A model generated the notes under the pieces. It saw only the letters and a list, made by a program, of their open reading frames with translations. It did no database searches and was not told the DNA's origin. Both the position numbers and the translations under genes were made by a program. From CAZPXH01 sp964591085 (GTDB lineage: Bacteria; Spirochaetota; Spirochaetia; DSM-27196; CAZPXH01), in NCBI GenBank assembly GCA_964591085.1, contig CAZPXH010000034.1:1-5681 (forward strand): 5,681 nucleotides of DNA. Direction: 5' to 3'. Of the stretch, positions 1 through 5,068 are shown piece after piece. Numbering within the stretch: position 1 is the first letter of the stretch; each line of letters begins with the position of its first letter.

Positions 1-13
1 TCCGCAGCTTCAT
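1..13 (-). CDS. Possible start of a downstream gene, cut by the window edge
   Basis: On the minus strand an ATG at 13-11 opens Met-Lys-Leu-Arg before the window ends. It follows the stop of the preceding reading frame (23-21) by only 7 bases, and an AGGG lies 5 bases before the ATG, overlapping that stop codon. This spacing is typical of a translationally coupled downstream gene. Only four codons are visible, so neither function nor reality can be judged; it could be chance. Confidence 0.25.
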
Positions 14-20
14 CGGTGCC

Positions 21-398
21 CTACCAGTCCGCAAGATCGCCCCATCGGCTTGCATTGAAGTCCGATTGGTCGAAGACCGTGAGGACTCCGCCATTGACGC
101 GGCCGTCCTGAATCTCGACTCGGAACCCGTCGAAGCCATGGAACTGCGATCGTCCCTGAGATAGCCACTCTGACGGAAGCTCGCCCGGGGACGTTTGGTT
201 GGTGTTTGTCATTTCCGGCCGAGCGCGCGAGCCTGAGGAGGTCTTCCAAACGACGTCAAGGTTCGTGTGAGCGTCGTTCGCACTGAACCACCACCGGTAT
301 GTGGGGATCCCCGCATCGGGTACGATGGTAACCCGGATATCATATGAGTGCCATAATCCATAGTTGAAAAGAACTGAGTTCAACGCTAAGGGACCCAA
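21..398 (-). CDS. C-terminal part of a frameshifted lipoprotein (or separate small ORF), unknown function
   Basis: A 125-codon frame whose only early start is a TTG at 398 without a clear ribosome binding site. It has no signal peptide of its own. It overlaps the end of the preceding minus-strand frame (340-909) by about 59 bases, and the frames join naturally in the overlap: the upstream frame reads up to about Gly-Leu-Gly and this one continues with PLALNSVLFNYGLWHSYDIR. The protein is rich in aromatic and polar residues (YRWWFSANDAH, FHGFDGFRVEIQDG), as in a beta-rich extracytoplasmic domain. I read it as the 3' part of the lipoprotein gene that starts at 955, displaced by a one-base frameshift. 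No family was recognised. A separate TTG-initiated gene is less likely but possible. Confidence 0.55.
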   Translation of the reverse strand: MGPLALNSVLFNYGLWHSYDIRVTIVPDAGIPTYRWWFSANDAHTNLDVVWKTSSGSRARPEMTNTNQTSPGELPSEWLSQGRSQFHGFDGFRVEIQDGRVNGGVLTVFDQSDFNASRWGDLADW

Positions 399-909
399 GC
401 CCAGGGATCAAGATGGTGTCAGTCATGGAAAGGCGGCGCTTTGCCTCCGTCCTCGCTCCGGGTGCAGTGCTGTAGGTCTGGTAGACTTCCGCAGCTCGGC
501 TTGCGCGCTCGGAAGGTACTTCGATGCCGAGTCCGTACAGTATCGCTGCCAGCATACTGTCGTCAGTGTATGCCGCCTCCAGCGCGTCAATGAGGCGAGG
601 TTCAAGATCTCGCTGTGTAATGCCGTCAGAGAACTGAAGACCCACAATGGCTTCTACCGTGGTTCCGTCTTGGGCTACAACCTGCTCAAGGCGCAACGCA
701 ATCATTCCGTCTGCTGCAGCATTTCGAAGCACTTCACTCATCAGATCGTTCAGATCGGCGAAGTCAGCGCTCCAGATATCTACCGATGAAGGCGCAACGG
801 CAAACTGAGGTCCCTGACCGTAGATGTCGTTCTCGGGTGCTGTCGTTACGCCTCCGGACTCGATCCCGATCACGTGGTTTTCACAGCTGATCAGAAGACC
901 AACTGCCAA
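340..909 (-). CDS. Body of a putative surface lipoprotein, unknown function; true start probably at 955 in another frame
   Basis: The open frame encodes about 189 residues from a TTG at 909. Its N-terminus reads AVGLLISCENH, with a lipobox-like L-I-S-C. Codons further upstream in the same frame (VVAALSLL) complete the hydrophobic core of a signal peptide, so TTG is not the natural start. An ATG at 955 with a strong Shine-Dalgarno site lies in a different frame; dropping one G from the seven-G run at 936-930 joins it as MRTRIRRGVV then AALSLLAVGLLISC, a textbook lipoprotein signal with the lipid-modified Cys at residue 24. The mature part is acidic and probably helical (DLNDLMSEVLRNAAADGMI; LEPRLIDALEAAY). 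The frame ends at 340 shortly after a second probable frameshift into 21-398. Restored, the protein would be about 315-325 residues, anchored in a membrane. No domain family was recognised. It is a pseudogene, a phase-off gene, or a victim of assembly indels. Confidence 0.65.
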   Translation of the reverse strand: MAVGLLISCENHVIGIESGGVTTAPENDIYGQGPQFAVAPSSVDIWSADFADLNDLMSEVLRNAAADGMIALRLEQVVAQDGTTVEAIVGLQFSDGITQRDLEPRLIDALEAAYTDDSMLAAILYGLGIEVPSERASRAAEVYQTYSTAPGARTEAKRRLSMTDTILIPGLGSLSVELSSFQLWIMALI

Positions 910-929
910 TAGAGATAGGGCCGCAACAA

Positions 930-936
930 CCCCCCC
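930..936 (-). repeat. Seven-G homopolymer in the lipoprotein signal-peptide region
   Basis: The plus strand has seven consecutive C (seven G in the gene's sense) about eight codons after the ATG at 955. With seven G the ATG frame leaves the lipoprotein frame; with six G they join. Short G tracts are classic slippage sites, so this is either a mutational or phase-variable switch or a sequencing indel. Confidence 0.7.
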
Positions 937-952
937 TTCTAATACGTGTACG

Positions 953-968
953 CATTATTGTACACCTC
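953..968 (-). promoter_or_regulatory. Shine-Dalgarno site and ATG of the lipoprotein gene
   Basis: In the minus-strand sense, GAGGTG (968-963) is followed after 7 bases by an ATG (955-953). This is the strongest ribosome binding site in the window. It shows that translation is meant to start at 955, not at the TTG at 909, which supports the frameshift reading. Confidence 0.6.
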
Positions 969-989
969 TATAGTGATATTAATTACAAC

Positions 990-1017
990 CCTATATGGCC
1001 CTTATTGCCTTCGTCAA
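990..1017 (-). promoter_or_regulatory. Candidate sigma-70 promoter for the lipoprotein gene
   Basis: In the minus-strand sense TTGACG (1017-1012) is separated by 16 bases from TATAGG (995-990), in an AT-rich stretch, with a predicted transcript start near 983 and a leader of about 28 bases before the ATG at 955. The -35 matches consensus at 5 of 6 positions, the -10 at 4 of 6. Its position between the transporter stop (1095) and the lipoprotein start implies separate transcription. Confidence 0.4.
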
Positions 1018-1074
1018 GAGAACCACTCATGTTTCGCATGGAAACGCTTCTACCCCTGAGAGACGAAAACTCTG

Positions 1075-1092
1075 AAAAGTCGGTTTCGACCC
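1075..1092 (-). terminator. Weak candidate terminator after the transporter gene
   Basis: Just past the transporter stop, the minus-strand sense reads GGTCG-AAA-CCGACTTTTC: a stem of four pairs plus a possible G-T pair, with a small loop and four T. The stem is short, so termination would be inefficient at best. Confidence 0.25.
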
Positions 1093-1094
1093 GA

Positions 1095-2636
1095 TCAGCC
1101 GTCTTTTGCTGAAACCAGCTCCCGCTGCAAGGCGGTGATCTCCGCGTTCAGTGCGGCTTCCGTCTCTGCCTGGCTGCCCAGCTCTCCCGGCTCCTCGTCC
1201 GCGGCGGGGCCCGCGCCATCGGCGATACCGGCGGCTTGTGCTCGGAGGCGGTCCACCAGGACGCGGAGGCGTGCGTGCAGGGCCTGGGTCAGCGGATACC
1301 TGCGGGAGACCAGGAAGACCATTCCCAGCAACAGCAGGGGGAGTCCCACCAGGAGTAGGCGGATGGTGAGGAGCACGCTGTTCGGTTGCCCCTGCAGGGT
1401 GTTTGTGGTCACGCCGCCAATGGTCTGCTGCAGCGGTTCTATGAAGCCGGCAATGTCCATGAACAGGCCCACCAGGAAGAGTGCGACCGCCGCGGCCATC
1501 TTGCGGAAGAACACCATCAGACCGCTGAAGCTGCCCGCTACGTCCCGGCCGCTAGCCAGATAGCCAACGTCCGTTGCGTCCGGGTACATGGTCCATGGAA
1601 TGACCAGAGTTCCGCTGACCCCGATGCCGGTGACAACCGCAAGCCCAATCAGGCCCCACAGCGGGATGTCCGCGGGAACCACCGCAATAGCCGCCACTCC
1701 GGCAAGCCAGATCATGGAGGTGACAGAGAGCACGCGTCCCTTTCCGTGCCGCCGCGTGAGCGGACCGAGTGCCGGAAGGAAGAGCAACTGACACACAATG
1801 AGTGTGCCCAGCACCACGTTGAGCTGATCCGGCCTGCCAAAGAGATAGCTCATGGCAAAGGCTATGACCGCGCTCATCACGTCCAGCGTGAGATATGCCC
1901 CCAGGTAGAGGAGCACGAGCATCCGGAAGGTTCGGATTCGCAGGGGTTGCAGAAACTCCCGCATCCGGAACGTGGGGGGCGATGGATCAGCGCGCGTGTC
2001 TCGCTCCCGGATGTGCAGGGCAATCCCCAGCCACGGAAGCGCGTAGATCACGGCAAAGACCAGGCCCATCACCGTCCACCCGGTGCGCAGGTCCGGGAAG
2101 GCCTGCACAATTTCCAAGGGCACCACGGCGGCGATGATCCCGGCCATGAAGCTGAAGCCCATCTTCACCACGTTCACAGCGGTCCGCTCGTTGTAGTCGG
2201 TGCTGAGCTCCGGCTGCATGGAGAGGTAGGGGATCATCACGGTTGTGCTGACCGTGGAAAAGAACAGATAGGCAAACAGGGCAAACAGGAAGCGGGATAC
2301 CTCGGCGTCCAGGGAGACGGGGAACCACAGCAGCGCCACCGCAACAAAGACCGTGATGGGCGCCACAAAGAAGTAGGGCCTCCGCTTGCCGATGCTGGTT
2401 CGCGTCCGGTCAACAATGACTCCCATGGCGGGGTCGGTGACGGCGTCCCAGATACGGCTGATCAGGAGGATTGCGCCGGCCCACGCGGGGCGGATCTGCA
2501 CAACGTCTGTCAGAAAGATAAGATAGTAGAAGCCCACCATGTTGAGGGCCCCACCGCCAAACAGATCAGCCGATCCAAAGATCAGCTTGGTCACTGCCGG
2601 GACCTTCCCGGCCCCCGTGCCCGCGCGGAAGCTCAT
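1095..2636 (-). CDS. GPH-family (MelB-like) sugar:cation symporter of the major facilitator superfamily
   Basis: A 513-residue inner-membrane transporter with about twelve hydrophobic segments (roughly 27-47, 52-76, 86-106, 115-137, 157-179, 187-209, 238-262, 271-291, 302-320, 325-348, 368-395, 421-443). The signature WDAVTDPAMGVIVDRTRTS at 63-81 matches the glycoside-pentoside-hexuronide:cation symporter motif; Asp64 and Asp68 correspond to the two helix-II aspartates that bind the coupling cation in MelB. The segment IGKRRPYF (82-89), MQPELSTDYNERT (140-152) and YPDATDVG (351-358) are further family hallmarks. The likely role is uptake of a glycoside, pentoside or uronide with Na+ or H+; substrate cannot be read from sequence. 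Residues about 447-513 form a hydrophilic tail ending in a short acidic, probably coiled segment, longer than in MelB. The ATG at 2636 lacks an evident Shine-Dalgarno site, but the family's N-terminal KLIFGSADLF follows at 17-26, so the start is about right. The frame is intact. Confidence 0.93.
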   Translation of the reverse strand: MSFRAGTGAGKVPAVTKLIFGSADLFGGGALNMVGFYYLIFLTDVVQIRPAWAGAILLISRIWDAVTDPAMGVIVDRTRTSIGKRRPYFFVAPITVFVAVALLWFPVSLDAEVSRFLFALFAYLFFSTVSTTVMIPYLSMQPELSTDYNERTAVNVVKMGFSFMAGIIAAVVPLEIVQAFPDLRTGWTVMGLVFAVIYALPWLGIALHIRERDTRADPSPPTFRMREFLQPLRIRTFRMLVLLYLGAYLTLDVMSAVIAFAMSYLFGRPDQLNVVLGTLIVCQLLFLPALGPLTRRHGKGRVLSVTSMIWLAGVAAIAVVPADIPLWGLIGLAVVTGIGVSGTLVIPWTMYPDATDVGYLASGRDVAGSFSGLMVFFRKMAAAVALFLVGLFMDIAGFIEPLQQTIGGVTTNTLQGQPNSVLLTIRLLLVGLPLLLLGMVFLVSRRYPLTQALHARLRVLVDRLRAQAAGIADGAGPAADEEPGELGSQAETEAALNAEITALQRELVSAKDG

Positions 2637-2897
2637 GCGGTGAAGAATAGCACGAGCTGCGCGTCCGCCGGGCCGGGTTCCAGTTCAGATCTCCCGGACT
2701 ACACCAAAGAAAAAGGCGCCGCGTGCGTTGATAAAGTGCGTTGCATCGATCTCCCACAACCCATTTGGATGGTCTGGGCGAGCGGCCCACCCACGGGCTG
2801 TCGGTCGGCTTTCTTTGCGTCTGCGTCGGATTTGCCAGTGATTGAGCCTGGTTCACGGTATATAATCCCGATTCAGAGGGGAACGCTATATTAGTGG
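2637..2897 (-). other. Upstream region of the transporter gene; no supported gene
   Basis: This 261-base gap separates the small membrane gene from the transporter start. It holds a tandem 8-bp repeat (2723-2743) and two GATCTCCC octamers on the plus strand (2688-2695 and 2748-2755). A minus-strand frame beginning with an ATG at 2901, overlapping the stop of the membrane gene, runs through it into the transporter coding region, but its Arg/Pro/Ser-rich, patternless product is unconvincing. No clear promoter for the transporter was identified. Confidence 0.5.
2723..2743. repeat. Tandem 8-bp direct repeat upstream of the transporter
   Basis: GTGCGTTG occurs twice, at 2723-2730 and 2736-2743, separated by ATAAA, so the two half-sites are 13 bases apart. 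It lies about 90-110 bases upstream of the transporter start. Direct repeats in such a position can bind a regulator, for example of the AraC type, but no regulator gene is present here. Confidence 0.35.
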
Positions 2898-3266
2898 TCA
2901 TCCGAAGATATGAAATCCTTCTTGCAGCCTTCTGATAATCGCGATTAGACCGATTCCCATTGCGACAAGAATGAGCAGCGATCCAGAAATCAGACACACG
3001 TAGAGCAATGTCCAAGCACCCGAGCTTTCCGATCCCGAAGACTTACCGGAAGTTTCGTCGAAGCATTGGCAGATTCGACTCAAACTTCGTTCCGCGCCAA
3101 AGACAATGCCACCAATCACGCCAAACAGCAGTGCGACCGCGACGGTAATACCTTGATACTGCTCATTAGCATAACCATCCCACAAAAGCACAGCGCCGTT
3201 GGTCCAACACAAACCAATGCAAACTGATGAAGTAAGTTGATGGATTTTTCTCAGCATGCGGTTCAT
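2898..3266 (-). CDS. Small membrane protein of unknown function
   Basis: The product is 122 residues from an ATG at 3266. It has a weak first hydrophobic stretch (about 11-29), a clear transmembrane segment GITVAVALLFGVIGGIVFG (39-57), a polar Ser/Gly-rich loop with two Cys (66 and 68, ICQC), and a long second clear segment (about 85-111) followed by a basic RRLQEG end. This predicts an integral inner-membrane protein with two or three spans and no recognisable catalytic motif. The frame is open up to an ATG at 3362, but 3310-3426 seems to code in a different frame, so I prefer 3266; an ATG at 3257 is an alternative. None has a good Shine-Dalgarno site. The local base composition is more AT-rich than in the transporter gene, which hints at different origin. 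The family was not recognised. Confidence 0.6.
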   Translation of the reverse strand: MNRMLRKIHQLTSSVCIGLCWTNGAVLLWDGYANEQYQGITVAVALLFGVIGGIVFGAERSLSRICQCFDETSGKSSGSESSGAWTLLYVCLISGSLLILVAMGIGLIAIIRRLQEGFHIFG

Positions 3267-3309
3267 TGGGCGTTCGATTAAAGAACCGTTGTGACACGAT
3301 CTCCGGTGG

Positions 3310-3426
3310 CTACCTCGCACGGTGATTCCCAAAGTGATCCTTATACCTTCCCAACACTTCATTTATGAAAGTCTGATGCTGGCTACCCTGTTCTTTAAAC
3401 GAATCCACAATGGTGTCAATGGCGGA
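3310..3426 (-). pseudogene. Coding-like fragment, possibly the displaced C-terminus of the secreted-protein gene
   Basis: On the minus strand an open stretch after a TGA at 3429-3427 reads through SFKEQGSQHQTFINEVLG and ends RYKDHFGNHRAR before a TAG at 3312-3310. The composition is that of a soluble amphipathic helix and unlike the shadow frames around it. There is no ATG and no Shine-Dalgarno site; a GTG near 3408 would be the only start. The same frame is also protein-like before the TGA (about 3510-3430: NPDQFKYKGVTFSSAVSG). I read both as broken pieces of one gene that starts at 3797, but this rests on composition alone. Confidence 0.35.
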
Positions 3427-3512
3427 TCAAAACGTCCGCACCCCCACCCCCGAAACGGCGGACGAAAATGTCACACCCTTGTACTTGAACTGATCCGGAT
3501 TCTGGCTATGCC

Positions 3513-3797
3513 TCACCCTCCTGCTCCGTCCCGTAGAGCACCTTGCTCGCTCGTAGCGCCGTCCACCTCAGTGGTCTCCACAATCGCGCCCACCGTGTAC
3601 GTATAGATGGTGTTCTCACCGCTTCCACTCGTCGTCCACTTCTCTACGTACTCCTCCCGGTAGACGGTGTAGCCGCGCGCCACCTGCACCGCGGCGGAGA
3701 CAGGCTGCGCCGCACGAGCGCTCGTAACAAGGACCAAATGAAACAGCAGAGAGAAAACCAGTACACGTCGACCTGTACCCCGAGTTGTATTCGCCAC
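3513..3797 (-). CDS. Small secreted protein, probably truncated by frameshift, unknown function
   Basis: The frame opens with GTG at 3797 and gives 94 residues. The N-terminus is a convincing Sec signal peptide: basic MANTTRGTGRR, hydrophobic VLVFSLLFHLVLV, then TSARAA with likely cleavage after residue 29 or 30. The mature part is Tyr/Thr-rich (GYTVYREEYVEKW; ENTIYTYTVGAIVETTEV), suggesting a beta-stranded exported domain. An AGGGG lies 4 bases before the GTG, rather close. The last residues (GALRDGAGG) lose the protein-like pattern, while neighbouring frames continue it: one reads KVLYGTEQEGEA and the next NPDQFKYKGVTFSSAVSG. This suggests the gene is broken near 3540 and originally ran to about 3310. 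It is divergent from the secreted protein gene at 3898. No family was recognised. Confidence 0.55.
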   Translation of the reverse strand: MANTTRGTGRRVLVFSLLFHLVLVTSARAAQPVSAAVQVARGYTVYREEYVEKWTTSGSGENTIYTYTVGAIVETTEVDGATSEQGALRDGAGG

Positions 3798-3817
3798 CGG
3801 ACCCCTGAAGAGAACTA

Positions 3818-3834
3818 CGGGGTTGTCGGCCCCG
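3818..3834. repeat. GC-rich inverted repeat between divergent genes
   Basis: CGGGG (3818-3822) and CCCCG (3830-3834) flank a 7-base loop, TTGTCGG. It sits in the 100-base divergent intergenic region, without a T-run, so it could be an operator or a leader hairpin rather than a terminator. It may be chance. Confidence 0.25.
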
Positions 3835-3843
3835 AGAATTCAG

Positions 3844-3853
3844 GGAGATCTCC
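3844..3853. promoter_or_regulatory. Perfect 10-bp palindrome, possible operator
   Basis: GGAGATCTCC is its own reverse complement and lies midway between the divergent starts at 3797 (minus) and 3898 (plus), where a shared operator would be expected. The related octamer GATCTCCC occurs twice upstream of the transporter gene. No regulator gene is visible, so function is conjecture. Confidence 0.25.
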
Positions 3854-3897
3854 GCCGCGTTTTCCCATGTGCCGGATCACGGATTAGGATCTCAGTC

Positions 3898-4707
3898 ATG
3901 AAGCGTTTTCTCCTGAGTGGCGTGATTATGACGGCGATCTGCGCGTTCGGCTTTGCCCAAGAGACCCCAGCCCCGCTCTGTGATCCTGACGGGAATCCGG
4001 ATTGGCGTGCCCTGGACTCCTATGAAATTGGAGCGGTCATCGATACCCGGTTTGAACACGCCTACTTTATTCCTTACCTGCATGCGACCTCTATCCTGCC
4101 CGCCGAAGGCGAGCAACCGCGGCGCCCACAAGACGAGGATGCGGACGAAGAGGCGCAGTTTATGTATGAACAGGCGCTGGCCGAATGGAGCTGCATGTAC
4201 GGACCCGCGCAGGTTGTGGACGGTGACCCGGCAACCGCCTGGTCAGAGGGCGTGGCTGGAAGTGGTGAGGGCGAGATTATTGTTGTCCACCTTGGGGACG
4301 CTGTGGATGTCGATATCTGGACCGGGTTTGGCATGAGCGAGCGGTTACACAAGCGCAACGGGCGGCCCCGAGAGGTGCGCGTCTCCGTGCTGCAGGCACT
4401 CTCTGGTATGGCGAATCAGTTTGACCTTACCGTTGGCCACCTGGTGGTACTTTCACGCGGGACGGCAACCCTGGAAGACGTGAACGCCTACCAGCCGCTT
4501 GCGCTTCCTGCGTTTGAGGTGATCACCAACCGTGATCGGCTGGATACGCTGCTCGCGCCCTTCTTTGACGGGGCGGTACCGCAGTGGGTGGTCAATCCCA
4601 TGGAGCCGGAAGAGTCACTCTACCTGGCTGTCGAGATCCTTTCGGTCTACCCGGGCTCCGTCTATGAAGACACGCTGATCAGCGAGATTCGCGTTCACCA
4701 GAACTGA
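3898..4707 (+). CDS. Secreted protein with an NADase-type glycan-binding (discoidin-like) domain
   Basis: The start is the ATG at 3898, with AGGA (3886-3889) eight bases upstream; the frame extends further upstream without a signal sequence. The product has 269 residues. Residues 1-20 (MKRFLLSGVIMTAICAFGFA) are a Sec signal peptide, so it is exported. A polar, acidic linker follows (about 69-88, with QDEDADEE). Residues 103-165 contain PAQVVDGDPATAWSEGVAGS, then GEGEIIVVHLG, then WTGFGMSERLHKRNGRPREV; near the C-terminus comes VYPGSVYEDTLISEIRV. This order matches the NADase-type glycan-binding domain, named after the translocation domain of streptococcal NADase and resembling a carbohydrate-binding jelly roll. 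The NADase catalytic domain is absent, so a binding rather than enzymatic role is likely, perhaps to cell-wall or extracellular glycan. Ligand and partners are unknown. The frame is intact and the gene is followed after 84 bases by an IS element. Confidence 0.85.
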   Translation: MKRFLLSGVIMTAICAFGFAQETPAPLCDPDGNPDWRALDSYEIGAVIDTRFEHAYFIPYLHATSILPAEGEQPRRPQDEDADEEAQFMYEQALAEWSCMYGPAQVVDGDPATAWSEGVAGSGEGEIIVVHLGDAVDVDIWTGFGMSERLHKRNGRPREVRVSVLQALSGMANQFDLTVGHLVVLSRGTATLEDVNAYQPLALPAFEVITNRDRLDTLLAPFFDGAVPQWVVNPMEPEESLYLAVEILSVYPGSVYEDTLISEIRVHQN

Positions 4708-4846
4708 GGGGCCCGGAGGAAGAAGATCCTGAGCTCCCAGCTGATCACCTGCATCGTCAACAAGCGGTTGCTCCTCACTTTTATAGAGAGTTGGAACTCC
4801 CCTAGATCCGTAGACACCTGATAGTCTCAAGAGAAGACGAAGGAAG

Positions 4847-5068
4847 GTGGTGAAGCGACTCGGCGTGTCGGATCACAGCTTGTACCGGTGGGTGCGGGAT
4901 GCAGAAAAGGCAGATGAAGTCAGTGGCGACGGGAAGACGGTTGCTGAGTTGGCAGCAGCGAATGCGAAGTTGAAGTCCCAGCTTCGCAGGGCGCAGGAGG
5001 AGAGAGATATCCTGCGAAAAGCCGCGGCGTACTTCGCGAACCAGTCCGAGCCAGGTACGCCTTCGTGA
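4847..5068 (+). CDS. IS3-family transposase OrfA, N-terminally truncated
   Basis: From a GTG at 4847 the frame gives 73 residues. It begins inside the helix-turn-helix: VKRLGVSDHSLYRWVRDAEK (2-21) is the recognition part that binds the element's ends. A leucine-zipper-like coiled coil follows (about 33-62, LAAANAKLKSQLRRAQEERD then ILRKAAAYFA), which in IS3 transposases mediates multimerisation. Full OrfA proteins have about 90-105 residues, so roughly the first 20-30, including the first DNA-binding helices, are missing. The upstream in-frame codons (SLKRRRRK) are basic as at a normal OrfA start but lack a start codon and join too early, as if an internal piece had been deleted. The TGA (5066-5068) overlaps the GTG of OrfB by four bases, suggesting coupled translation instead of the A-rich slippery site used by many IS3 members. 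Confidence 0.8.
   Translation: MVKRLGVSDHSLYRWVRDAEKADEVSGDGKTVAELAAANAKLKSQLRRAQEERDILRKAAAYFANQSEPGTPS

Noticed and set aside
364..789. Plus-strand open frame opposite the lipoprotein gene
   Set aside because: It has no ribosome binding site and an incoherent composition; the minus strand has a promoter, ribosome site and signal peptide.
2775..2789. TGGGC-GAGCG-GCCCA inverted repeat
   Set aside because: Five-base stem without a T-run; common by chance in GC-rich DNA and not placed at a gene end.
2861..2866. Perfect TATAAT on the plus strand
   Set aside because: No -35 element at a proper distance (TTGAGC is 13 and TTGCCA 23 bases away), and no plus-strand gene follows.
1386..2894. Long plus-strand open frame (about 500 codons) opposite the transporter gene
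   Set aside because: It is the antisense shadow of a GC-rich membrane protein gene: rich in His, Gln, Arg and Gly, with no domain or membrane pattern, while the minus strand encodes a clear GPH symporter.
2566..2901. Minus-strand frame with an ATG overlapping the stop of the small membrane gene and running into the transporter
   Set aside because: The ATGA overlap looks like coupling, but the product is Arg/Pro/Ser-rich without structure and overlaps about 70 bases of the transporter's N-terminus in another frame.
3543..3887. Plus-strand open frame opposite the small secreted gene
   Set aside because: It is Arg/His-rich without pattern and opposite a frame with a convincing signal peptide.
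4708..4791. Possible terminator after the secreted protein gene
   Set aside because: Only short palindromes (GGGCCC, GAGTT-GG-AACTC) and no stem followed by a T-run were seen.
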